Shown here: in pieces, positions 24,411 through 30,871 of the stretch
Layout: each line of letters begins with the position of its first letter
How positions within the stretch are numbered: the first letter of the stretch is position 1
Assembly (NCBI GenBank): GCA_050874385.1
Contig: JBNMKO010000034.1
Span: 1-30,871, forward strand
Direction: 5' to 3'
Length of the DNA stretch: 30,871 nucleotides
Source of the DNA: CAG-882 sp050874385
GTDB taxonomy: Bacteria; Bacillota; Clostridia; Lachnospirales; Lachnospiraceae
Position numbers and translations under genes: made by a program
Notes under the pieces: generated by a model
What the model was told of the DNA's origin: nothing
Seen by the model: only the letters and a program-made list of their open reading frames with translations
Databases searched by the model: none

Positions 24411-24902
24411 ATGGGAAATATGATAAAAGTGGGGATGGCAGACTTGAATGTCTGCCGTTACCCGGATAATTTAACAACATTAGGATTGGGTTCGTGTATT
24501 GGAGCCTGTATTTATGACCCTGTCACAAAGATTATTGGCATGGTACATTATATGCTGCCTGACAGTACACAGATAAGAAACAATCAGAATATAGCAAAAT
24601 TTGGTGATACCGGAATTGCAGAGACTGTTGCCAGAATGGAAAAAATGGGAGCATCAAGAAGCAGAATGGTAGCCAAGATTGCTGGTGGAGCACAGATGTT
24701 CGCAACTTCAGCCGGTTCAAGTGGTATTACCATGAAGGTTGGAGAGAAAAATGCGGAGTCAGCCAAGCTTAATTTAAGAAAATTAGGCATAAGGATAATT
24801 GCAGAGGATACAGGACTTAACTATGGCCGTACAATAGAATTTTATTCAGAGGATGGCTCGTTATTGATTAAGGCAGTAGGAAAGGAACATAAACGAATAT
24901 GA
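24411..24902 (+). CDS. cheD: Chemoreceptor glutamine deamidase CheD
   Basis: The product has 163 residues. The catalytic cysteine C29 lies in 'LGLGSCIGACIYD' and the histidine H46 in 'MVHYMLPDS', with the Thr of 'FGDTGI' following as expected. CheD deamidates receptor glutamines and activates CheC. A start at ATG 24420 would also be possible, but 24411 is better spaced from AGGAAA. The stop overlaps the next start by four bases (ATGA, 24899-24902). Confidence 0.96.
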   Translation: MGNMIKVGMADLNVCRYPDNLTTLGLGSCIGACIYDPVTKIIGMVHYMLPDSTQIRNNQNIAKFGDTGIAETVARMEKMGASRSRMVAKIAGGAQMFATSAGSSGITMKVGEKNAESAKLNLRKLGIRIIAEDTGLNYGRTIEFYSEDGSLLIKAVGKEHKRI

Positions 24903-25162
24903 TTTTCAGAAATCTTCCGGCTATTATCACTCTTATAGCATCACTTGTTGCCCTGATTGTTACCTTTATATATAAATACAACCTTACAAAGGCATTGATT
25001 ATAGTTTTTGCCACAGCGATTGTATTTCTTATATTGGGAAACATTGTGCGGGCAGTTCTCAACCGTTTTCTTAATCCGGATAAGGATGAAGACAAGGACT
25101 CTGAGCCTGTTGATGGTGAGGCTGCGACAGACAGTAATGAAACAGAAGATAATGAACAGTAA
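24899..25162 (+). CDS. Small two-TM membrane protein of unknown function in the fla/che operon
   Basis: The product has 87 residues. I do not recognise a named family. Two hydrophobic segments lie at about 7-25 ('AIITLIASLVALIVTFIY') and 31-53 ('ALIIVFATAIVFLILGNIV'), separated by a short basic turn. The last ~28 residues are strongly acidic (Asp and Glu rich) and likely cytoplasmic. ATGA overlap with cheD makes it a coupled, real gene rather than a chance frame. It sits between cheD and sigD, where Bacillus has no gene of this type. A role in motility is inferred from position only. Confidence 0.75.
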   Translation: MIFRNLPAIITLIASLVALIVTFIYKYNLTKALIIVFATAIVFLILGNIVRAVLNRFLNPDKDEDKDSEPVDGEAATDSNETEDNEQ

Positions 25163-25200
25163 TCAAAAATTTAAAGTTTCACTAAAAAGAGGGCAGCAGA

Positions 25201-25971
25201 ATGGATGATAATGGCAAGGATAGACTTTGGGATCAATACGCGAAGAGCAAAAGCCCTGAGTTGAGAGAAAAAATAATAATTGAATATGCTCCCCTTGTCA
25301 AACTCGTAGCTGGAAGGCTGAGTATGTATCTTGGATACAATGTCGAGTATGAAGACCTTGTAAGCTATGGTATTTTTGGTCTGATTGATGCGATTGACAA
25401 ATATGATTTCAATAAGAATGTAAAGTTTGAGACCTATGCAAGTCTCAGAATACGAGGGGCAATTCTGGACCAGATTAGAAAGATGGACTGGATTCCGAGA
25501 AGTGTTCGTCAAAAACAAAAAAAGATTGACTTGGCAATGTCCAAGCTTGAAGCTGAATATGGCAGACCTGTCACTGATGAGGAGATAGCAAAGGAATTGG
25601 ATATTTCTACTGATGAGCTTGACGCTTGGAATGGTCAGGCAAAGATTTCAAATGTTGTCTCCCTTGAAGATTTTATAGAGCAGGGCAGTGAAATCAGGAT
25701 GGATGCATCCCATAATTCACAGTTTGAACAGCCTGAGAACATTGTGGAGAAGGCTGAACTTGCCAAGATGCTTGAGAAGGCGTTGGAAGAGTTGACTGAA
25801 AAAGAGAAAAGCGTTGTGCTTTTCTACTACTATGAAGATTTATCGCTGAAAGAAATCAGCAGGGTGCTTGGGGTTTCTGAATCGAGGGTTTCACAGCTTC
25901 ACACGAAGGCGATTCAGAAGATGAAAAAACATCTGGGAGGATATATGGGATTGCTTTCTGACCAGATATAA
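25201..25971 (+). CDS. sigD: RNA polymerase sigma factor SigD/FliA (sigma-28 family)
   Basis: The product has 256 residues. Region 2 reads 'VEYEDLVSYGIFGLIDAIDK' followed by 'FETYASLRIRGAILDQIRK', typical of FliA/SigD. Region 3 follows with 'GRPVTDEEIAKEL'. Region 4 has the helix-turn-helix 'LSLKEISRVLGVSESRVSQL' near the C-terminus. SigD transcribes late flagellar genes such as flagellin and is held back by FlgM until hook completion. Its position near the operon end, after cheD, is as in Bacillus, where the distal position makes its level sensitive to transcript completion. GAGGGCAGCAG precedes ATG 25201. Confidence 0.96.
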   Translation: MDDNGKDRLWDQYAKSKSPELREKIIIEYAPLVKLVAGRLSMYLGYNVEYEDLVSYGIFGLIDAIDKYDFNKNVKFETYASLRIRGAILDQIRKMDWIPRSVRQKQKKIDLAMSKLEAEYGRPVTDEEIAKELDISTDELDAWNGQAKISNVVSLEDFIEQGSEIRMDASHNSQFEQPENIVEKAELAKMLEKALEELTEKEKSVVLFYYYEDLSLKEISRVLGVSESRVSQLHTKAIQKMKKHLGGYMGLLSDQI

Positions 25972-25988
25972 CACATGGAGATGACTAG

Positions 25989-27587
25989 ATGGTAAAAAAT
26001 GGATATTTCACAATTTCGGTTAAGCCTGATGGTACATATGTTATGGTTTATGAGCCTGAAGCAGGTGGAAAGAGGGTTAACTCCGAGGAGATTATAGAGT
26101 TTCTTGAAAGCAGAAGATTTGAGGATTTTAAAAAAGATGAAATCAGGGCAGCGTTAAGAAATGTAGAAAACACGGCGGTATTTAAGATAAGTGACACGGC
26201 GATGAAATCAAGCGCCGCTTTTTGTGTTTATAATATCCCAAATGATAAGATGAGCGCTACCGCCATAATGTATCCGCCTGTTGGAAACGGAACTGAGATG
26301 ACATACAGTGAGCTTGAGGGCGATTTATATGCAAAAGGGATTACTTATGGAATTGATGAGAAACTTATAAATGAAGTTGTAACGAAGAAAATTTACAACA
26401 CTCCATTTGTGGTGGCAAAGGGTACGCCGCCTATACAGGGCAAGGATGCAAGCATAGAGTACCTTTTTAACACCAACCAGATTGCAAAACCTAAGATTAA
26501 GGGTGACGGAACGGTAGACTATCATGAGCTTGGGCTTATAACAAAGGTTTCCGCCGGACAGGTTGTTGCCAAGATTATCCCTGTAGTTAAGGGAACTTCG
26601 GGCAAAAATATTATGGGTGTGGAACTCCAGCCGGACAGAGTGACAAAGAAAAACTTTAAATTCGGCAAAAATGCATATATAGGTGAGAGCGGTCTGGAGC
26701 TTATTTCCAAGGTTAACGGACATGTCAAATTAGATGGCGAAAAGGTAGTTATCTCAAATACCTATGATGTCCCGGTTGACGTTGACAATACAACAGGTGA
26801 TATTTCATACGATGGAAGTATAGTTGTCCATGGAAATGTGCGAGCAGGTTTCTCACTCAAGGCATCGGGAGATATAACCATAATGGGAGTGGTTGAGGCA
26901 GCCAATGTTGAGGCAGGTGGAAATCTTACGGTTAACCGAGGCATACAGGGAATGAACAAGGCGGTGGTGCGCGCAGGCGGTGATATCACCACCAAGTTTG
27001 TTGAACATGCCACTGTAGTGTGCGGAGGAAGCCTTGAGACAGATTCACTTCTTCATTGCAGCACATCTGCCGGTGACAAGATAACTGTCAATGGAAAGAA
27101 CGGACTTCTTGTAGGCGGTACTGCAAGAGCGGGTTCTGTTGTAACTGCAAAGCAGATTGGAAACAGCATGGGTACTGTAACGAATGTGTATGTCGGAGTC
27201 GATCCTACACTTCGTAAGAGAGTAAAAGAGCTTGCCGGTGAGATTGCTAAGGCTAATGAGGATAAGGTTAAGCTCAATCAGGTTATAGCGGCGCTCAGAA
27301 AGAAGCTTGAGATTGAAGGAAAGCTTGATGCTCAGAAGCAGGAGATGCTTCAAAAATCAATGAAAAACACCATTATGCTTGAGCAGTCCATAAAGAAGAT
27401 GACTGAGGAGTATAACAATGGCAAAGAAACATTGTCGGAGAACCTTGACGCGAGAGTTAAAGTTACCGACTGCATTTATCCGGGAACAAAGATGTCGTTT
27501 GGTGATACAGAGTATCATGTAAAGGATAAGACAAGCTATTGCCAGTATGCTAAACAGAATGAAGGGGTAGTTATGCTTGCGCTTTAG
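25989..27587 (+). CDS. fapA: FapA-type DUF342 protein (flagellar assembly protein A family)
   Basis: The product has 532 residues, the usual size for this family. There is an N-terminal alpha/beta region (to about 150). A long right-handed beta-helix-like region of short Gly/Val repeats follows (about 200-400, for example 'VHGNVRAGFSLKASGDITI' and 'VEAANVEAGGNLTV'), then a coiled coil (about 408-480). The C-terminal beta segment reads 'IYPGTKMSFGDTEYHVKD'. The family is common in flagellar and envelope loci, but its biochemical role is not well settled. It stands 17 bases after sigD, where Bacillus has swrB. GGAGATGA precedes ATG 25989. Confidence 0.85.
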   Translation: MVKNGYFTISVKPDGTYVMVYEPEAGGKRVNSEEIIEFLESRRFEDFKKDEIRAALRNVENTAVFKISDTAMKSSAAFCVYNIPNDKMSATAIMYPPVGNGTEMTYSELEGDLYAKGITYGIDEKLINEVVTKKIYNTPFVVAKGTPPIQGKDASIEYLFNTNQIAKPKIKGDGTVDYHELGLITKVSAGQVVAKIIPVVKGTSGKNIMGVELQPDRVTKKNFKFGKNAYIGESGLELISKVNGHVKLDGEKVVISNTYDVPVDVDNTTGDISYDGSIVVHGNVRAGFSLKASGDITIMGVVEAANVEAGGNLTVNRGIQGMNKAVVRAGGDITTKFVEHATVVCGGSLETDSLLHCSTSAGDKITVNGKNGLLVGGTARAGSVVTAKQIGNSMGTVTNVYVGVDPTLRKRVKELAGEIAKANEDKVKLNQVIAALRKKLEIEGKLDAQKQEMLQKSMKNTIMLEQSIKKMTEEYNNGKETLSENLDARVKVTDCIYPGTKMSFGDTEYHVKDKTSYCQYAKQNEGVVMLAL

Positions 27588-27602
27588 AAGGAGTGATATG
27601 GT

Positions 27603-27911
27603 ATGAAGCCTGTAGAAATGACGGGAATTGTAAATCGTACAACCGATTTTGCTCAGGTTCGACAGAATGAGGAGCAGAAGCCTGTTGTTGAGCAGTTTAC
27701 ATTTGAGACACAGTTTAACAAGCAGGTGGAGAGAAATTCTGAGACTGTTGTGAAAAAGCGCGATTCAGAATGGAGCAATGAAAAATTTGACGCGAAGGAA
27801 AAGGGCAAAAATAAGTATTATGCCAGCCTCAAAAAGAAAATGAAAGAAACTATAGAGGAGGATGACAAGGCAGAACCGGAAAAGCACACCACGTTTGATA
27901 TCCGGATCTGA
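27603..27911 (+). CDS. Conserved-looking small hydrophilic flagellar operon protein, function unknown
   Basis: The product has 102 residues. I cannot name a family. It is soluble, very rich in Lys, Glu and Asp, has no Cys or Trp-rich core (one Trp), no signal peptide and no membrane segment. The N-terminal 'MKPVEMTGIVNRTTDFAQVR' followed by a 'QNEEQKP' turn recalls short unnamed proteins found after sigD in clostridial flagellar loci; this is memory of a pattern, not a search result. The rest is likely helical and unstructured. A good site (AAGGAG) lies upstream, and tight spacing on both sides supports expression with the operon. Confidence 0.7.
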   Translation: MKPVEMTGIVNRTTDFAQVRQNEEQKPVVEQFTFETQFNKQVERNSETVVKKRDSEWSNEKFDAKEKGKNKYYASLKKKMKETIEEDDKAEPEKHTTFDIRI

Positions 27912-27926
27912 TGGGCTATTAGAATT

Positions 27927-28607
27927 ATGACACCATTAGAAATTATACTATTATTGATTGGAGTGCTCTGTGTTGCGGTCAGTTTCATATTTTTTATGAA
28001 AGTTGATGGCCCTGAAAAAAAGCAGGATGTCAATGTGAAACTGTCTGAGCAGCAGAAAGAGGATATCAAGACGCAGATTGCATCCGTTTTTAGAGAACAG
28101 ACATCGATTATGGCGCAGACGGTTGAGGACAAGACAAGGGATTCTCTTGAAAAACTTTCCAATCAGAAGATTAATGAGTTTGCGGAGTATTCCGATACGG
28201 TTCTTGGGGAAATCAATAAAAGTCATACAGAGGTCATGTTTTTGTATGATATGTTGACGGAAAAGAACAAAGAGGTTCGCAACAGCATCCGTGATTTACA
28301 AAATGCAGCCAGAAAAAGTGAAGAGAAAACCAGCGCAGGAAAAAATATATCGGATACGCAGGCACAGCAGCTCTTAGAGAAAAAATTTGCTGAAAGAACT
28401 GAGGCTGCTGTGACCTTAGCACCTCCTCCGCCAAAGCCACCGGAGACGGTCAAGATGGAACCGTCCGATGAGAACATGGACAGCAAGAGAGAGACAGTGT
28501 TAAGAATGCTCAAAGAGGGAAAATCAGAGGTTGAGATTGCAAAGGCACTTGGAATTGGCGTGGGAGAGGTCAGGCTGGTTATAGGTTTGTTTAAAGGTAC
28601 GAAATAA
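27927..28607 (+). CDS. Membrane-anchored protein with C-terminal HTH-like segment (DUF6115/SwrB-like)
   Basis: The product has 226 residues. An N-terminal membrane segment (about 4-24) is followed by a long coiled-coil region (about 35-140), a Pro-rich linker ('LAPPPPKPPETV') and a C-terminal helix-turn-helix-like stretch 'RETVLRMLKEGKSEVEIAKA' continuing into 'LGIGVGEVRLVIGLFKG'. This layout, and the place between sigD and rpsB, match SwrB/YlxL of Bacillus, which promotes export gate maturation. The identity is too uncertain for a symbol. The upstream ribosome site is weak. One base separates its stop from the next ATG. Confidence 0.72.
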   Translation: MTPLEIILLLIGVLCVAVSFIFFMKVDGPEKKQDVNVKLSEQQKEDIKTQIASVFREQTSIMAQTVEDKTRDSLEKLSNQKINEFAEYSDTVLGEINKSHTEVMFLYDMLTEKNKEVRNSIRDLQNAARKSEEKTSAGKNISDTQAQQLLEKKFAERTEAAVTLAPPPPKPPETVKMEPSDENMDSKRETVLRMLKEGKSEVEIAKALGIGVGEVRLVIGLFKGTK

Positions 28608-28608
28608 T

Positions 28609-29271
28609 ATGAGACTTAAATATTTTTTGCGTGGCCTTGGAATGGGAATTATAATAACCACAATAATTCTTACGATATCTCATATGTCTAACAGGAAGAT
28701 GACGGACAATGAGATTATTGAGAGGGCGATGGAGCTTGGAATGAGCTTTTCGAACTCTAGTTCCGAGACACAGACGGAAACACAAAAGCCAATGGAGTCC
28801 GCTACGCAGACGGACACGGACGGTGAGTCGCAGACAGAGACAGATGAGAGCCAATCGGAGACTTCAACGGAGCAGGATGGCTCGGAGACTGATACAACAG
28901 ATGAGAGCACAGAGAACGAATCGGAGGCTGAAAGCGAAGAAAGTGTCCCGGAAACTGACACGGCGGATGAGCCGGAGACAGAGAGCGAGACGGAGACCAC
29001 AATTGAACAGCCGACACCAAATCAGACAACTGCATCGGGCGCGTCCGACGCGCCGACGGATGCGGTTTCATGCAGCCTGAATATAGTTGCTGGCATGAGT
29101 TCGAGGTCTGTATGTGATATGTTAAAACAAAATGGAATAATTGATGATGCTGCTGATTTTGACAGATATCTTATAAGAACAGGTTATGATGATAAGATAA
29201 GAACGGGTGAGGTTTGGGTGAGTTCAAATATGACCTATGAGGAATTAGCGACAGTTCTTTCAAAAAAATAG
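28609..29271 (+). CDS. Membrane-anchored MltG N-terminal (LysM-like) domain protein without the transglycosylase part
   Basis: The product has 220 residues. A basic N-terminus and one membrane segment (about 9-27) lead to a ~100-residue linker (about 45-147) made mostly of Thr, Glu, Ser, Asp and Gln. A compact C-terminal domain (about 150-220) then reads 'NIVAGMSSRSVCDMLKQNGI', an Asp/Phe helix, 'IRTGEVWVSSNMTYEELATV'. This pattern resembles the LysM-like N-terminal domain of MltG/YceG endolytic transglycosylases. The catalytic domain that normally follows is absent, so it may bind wall glycan but should not cut it. It is the last gene before the operon terminator. AAAGG upstream gives a fair ribosome site. 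Confidence 0.75.
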   Translation: MRLKYFLRGLGMGIIITTIILTISHMSNRKMTDNEIIERAMELGMSFSNSSSETQTETQKPMESATQTDTDGESQTETDESQSETSTEQDGSETDTTDESTENESEAESEESVPETDTADEPETESETETTIEQPTPNQTTASGASDAPTDAVSCSLNIVAGMSSRSVCDMLKQNGIIDDAADFDRYLIRTGYDDKIRTGEVWVSSNMTYEELATVLSKK

Positions 29272-29314
29272 ATAATTTCCCAATATGACAGTTGTTTGGG
29301 AAATTATTTTTTTT
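29272..29314 (+). terminator. Intrinsic terminator at the end of the fla/che operon
   Basis: A perfect 12-bp inverted repeat (ATAATTTCCCAA at 29272-29283 and TTGGGAAATTAT at 29296-29307) with a 12-base loop is followed by an unbroken T run to 29314. It begins at the base after the last stop codon. This is the strongest terminator in the window and separates the motility genes from rpsB. Confidence 0.93.
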
Positions 29315-29336
29315 GCAATTATTCAAATAAAAGTAC

Positions 29337-29365
29337 TTGCAAATTTTTTTGTGTTATGTTATTCT
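29337..29365 (+). promoter_or_regulatory. Sigma-A type promoter for rpsB-tsf
   Basis: The -35 box TTGCAA (29337-29342) and -10 box TATTCT (29360-29365) are 17 bases apart, and a TG at 29357-29358 gives an extended -10. A start of transcription near 29372 is expected. The site lies just after the fla/che terminator, as needed for constitutive ribosomal gene expression. Confidence 0.7.
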
Positions 29366-29473
29366 TAAATTCGTGTGAAAAAACACATGTGTGGATTTCC
29401 TATGGTCCCTTGCTCGGGGTGACGGAAAGTTGAAGCGCATGGAAGAATATTAAAAACCACAGGAGGTACTAAA
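29366..29473 (+). promoter_or_regulatory. Structured rpsB leader, candidate S2 autoregulatory element
   Basis: The ~100-base untranslated leader can form a hairpin at 29372-29389 (TGTG with CACA around an A-rich loop). It can also form a nested stem in which TTTCC (29396-29400) pairs with GGAAA (29424-29428) around GTCCC/GGGGTGAC (29405-29409 with 29418-29423). S2 represses its own synthesis in many bacteria through such leaders. Membership of a known rpsB leader family is inferred, not shown. The Shine-Dalgarno AGGAGGT stands at 29461-29467. Confidence 0.5.
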
Positions 29474-30220
29474 ATGAGCGTAATTTCTATGAAGCAGTTA
29501 CTTGAGGCAGGTGTACATTTTGGACACCAGACAAGAAGATGGAACCCTAAGATGGCAGAGTACATCTACACAGAGAGAAACGGAATCTACATCATCGACT
29601 TACAGAAGTCCGTTACTAAGGTAGATGAGTGCTATCATGCATTAGCTGATATCGTTGCTGACGGCGGTACAGTATTATTCGTAGGTACTAAGAAGCAGGC
29701 TCAGGAGGCTGTTAAGACAGAGGCAGAGCGTTGTGGCATGTACTACATCAATGAGAGATGGTTAGGCGGTATGCTTACTAACTTCAAGACAATCCAGAGC
29801 AGAATTGCACGTCTCATCGAGATTGAGACAATGGAGCAGGACGGAACATTCGATGTTCTTCCTAAGAAGGAAGTAGCTCAGTTAAAGAAGGAGATGGACA
29901 AGCTTCAGAGAAATCTTGGCGGTATCAAGAACATGAAGAAGCTCCCAGACGCTATTTTTGTAGTTGACCCTAAGAAGGAGAGAATTTGTATCCAGGAGGC
30001 TCATATCCTTGGAATTCCTCTTTTCGGTATTGTTGATACTAACTGTGACCCAGAGGAGTTAGATTACGTTATCCCTGGTAACGACGATGCTATCAGAGCA
30101 GTTAAGCTTATCGTTGCTAAGATGGCTGACGCTGTTATCGAGGCAAATCAGGGTGAGGCAACAGACGTTGAGTACTCTGAGGACGCTGAGGCTGTAGAAG
30201 AGGCAGCAACAGAGGAATAA
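29474..30220 (+). CDS. rpsB: 30S ribosomal protein S2
   Basis: The product has 248 residues. The S2 signatures are 'MKQLLEAGVHFGHQTRRWNP' at the N-terminus, 'YIYTERNGIYIIDLQKS', 'RWLGGMLTNFKTIQSRI' and 'PDAIFVVDPKKERICIQEA'. It ends with an acidic tail (Glu/Ala rich) common in clostridial S2. Codon choice is strongly biased (for example many GTT, GCT and GGT in Val, Ala and Gly), unlike the flagellar genes, as expected for a highly expressed protein. S2 binds late to the small subunit. rpsB-tsf directly downstream of fla/che is the Bacillus arrangement. Confidence 0.98.
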   Translation: MSVISMKQLLEAGVHFGHQTRRWNPKMAEYIYTERNGIYIIDLQKSVTKVDECYHALADIVADGGTVLFVGTKKQAQEAVKTEAERCGMYYINERWLGGMLTNFKTIQSRIARLIEIETMEQDGTFDVLPKKEVAQLKKEMDKLQRNLGGIKNMKKLPDAIFVVDPKKERICIQEAHILGIPLFGIVDTNCDPEELDYVIPGNDDAIRAVKLIVAKMADAVIEANQGEATDVEYSEDAEAVEEAATEE

Positions 30221-30234
30221 TTTCCGAATAACAT

Positions 30235-30258
30235 AAGGGGCAAGGCTTTTGCCCCTTT
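30235..30258 (+). terminator. Hairpin between rpsB and tsf, probable attenuator
   Basis: AAGGGGCAA (30235-30243) pairs perfectly with TTGCCCCTT (30249-30257) over a 5-base loop. Only three to four T bases follow before the run is broken, so termination should be partial. Such a site would let more S2 than EF-Ts message be made. AT-rich sequence with no clear second promoter separates it from the tsf ribosome site. Confidence 0.6.
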
Positions 30259-30306
30259 ACTAATTTAAGAAATAAATTAAATTAATTATATTTGGAGGAC
30301 ATTAAA

Positions 30307-30871
30307 ATGGCAGACATTACCGCAGGAATGGTAAAAGAGTTAAGAGAGATGACAGGTGCCGGAATGATGGATTGCAAGAAGGCTCTTGCAGCTACAGAAG
30401 GCGATATGGATAAGGCAGTAGAGTTTTTAAGAGAGAAGGGTCTTGCAGCAGCTACTAAGAAGGCCGGAAGAATTGCAGCAGAAGGTGTTGTTAAGACATT
30501 ACTTTCCGATGACCACAACGCAGTTGTTGTTGAGGTTAACTCTGAGACAGATTTCGTTGCCAAGAACGCTGAGTTCAACGAGTTCGTTGACGCTGTAGCA
30601 GCACAGGCTATGAAGTCTGACGCAGCTGATATGGATGCTTTCATGCAGGAGACATGGGCAGCTGACCCTACACTTACAGTTGAGCAGGCTCTTTCAAGCA
30701 AAGTTGCCCGTATCGGTGAGAAGTTAAGCATCAGAAGATTCGAGAAGGTTACAGGTGCAGACCTTGTTGTTTCTTACATCCATGGCGAAGGTAAGATTGG
30801 TGTTCTTGTAGAGGCAGCTACAGATGTTGTAAATGATGACATTAAGGAAGCTTTAAAGAACGTTGCAATGC
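30307..30871 (+). CDS. tsf: Elongation factor Ts (5' part, runs off the window)
   Basis: The first 188 codons are present; the gene continues past the right edge. EF-Ts recycles EF-Tu by releasing GDP. The N-terminal UBA-like domain and signature 'LREMTGAGMMDCKKAL' lie at residues 12-30, and the core signature 'VVEVNSETDFVAKNAEF' at about 78-94 contains the TDFV loop that enters EF-Tu. TTTGGAGG precedes ATG 30307. Codon bias matches rpsB. Nothing in the visible part is damaged. Confidence 0.98.
   Translation, partial: MADITAGMVKELREMTGAGMMDCKKALAATEGDMDKAVEFLREKGLAAATKKAGRIAAEGVVKTLLSDDHNAVVVEVNSETDFVAKNAEFNEFVDAVAAQAMKSDAADMDAFMQETWAADPTLTVEQALSSKVARIGEKLSIRRFEKVTGADLVVSYIHGEGKIGVLVEAATDVVNDDIKEALKNVAM

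Noticed and set aside
25163..25200. Sigma-D autoregulatory promoter just before sigD (TAAA near 25172)
   Set aside because: The sequence at the expected -10 position shows no GCCGATAT-like match.
29315..29473. A tRNA or small RNA gene in the gap before rpsB
   Set aside because: No cloverleaf, T-loop or acceptor pairing is visible. The gap is explained by terminator, promoter and rpsB leader.

Overview
The window looks like a Gram-positive, low-to-mid GC Firmicute, most likely a motile member of the Clostridia such as Lachnospiraceae. The evidence is purine-rich Shine-Dalgarno sites before nearly every gene, a FliY (CheC-like plus FliN) switch protein, CheC and CheD, a sigma-D/FliA factor inside the operon, and rpsB-tsf directly downstream, which is the Bacillus/Clostridium arrangement. 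The genus cannot be fixed from sequence reading alone.

Positions 1-29271 hold the distal part of one very long fla/che operon, all on the + strand. The gene order is: tail of fliJ(?), MotE/YlxF-like protein, fliK, flgD, TIGR02530-type flagellar operon protein, flgE, NAD-dependent epimerase, swrD/flbD, motA, motB, fliL, fliM, fliY, cheY, fliO, fliP, fliQ, fliR, flhB, flhA, flhF, flhG, PilZ (YcgR-like) protein, cheB, cheA, cheW, cheC, cheD, small membrane protein, sigD, fapA-like DUF342 protein, three poorly characterised genes (102, 226 and 220 aa). The operon ends at a near-perfect intrinsic terminator (29272-29314). A separate sigma-A type promoter then drives rpsB, followed by a hairpin and the 5' part of tsf, which runs off the window.

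The genes fit one machine. They cover hook-length control and hook building (FliK, FlgD, FlgE), the stator and its modulators (MotA, MotB, FliL, SwrD), the switch complex (FliM, FliY, CheY), the export gate (FliO-P-Q-R, FlhB, FlhA), placement and number control (FlhF, FlhG), a probable c-di-GMP brake (PilZ), the chemotaxis core (CheA, CheW, CheB, CheC, CheD), and the switch to late genes (SigD). CheR, receptors, flagellin and the basal-body genes upstream of fliJ are not in the window.

Most of the window is canonical and colinear with the Bacillus subtilis fla/che operon. The parts worth a second look are the additions: a 39-bp in-frame tandem repeat in the MotE-like gene, a flgE leader with two mutually exclusive RNA folds, an epimerase with a degenerate Rossmann glycine motif, a strong hairpin between fliP and fliQ, the PilZ gene, and the block of under-described genes after sigD, which ends with a membrane-anchored MltG-type LysM-like domain lacking the catalytic part. 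No RNA genes, CRISPR arrays or intact mobile elements were seen. No gap without a gene exceeds about 200 bases.
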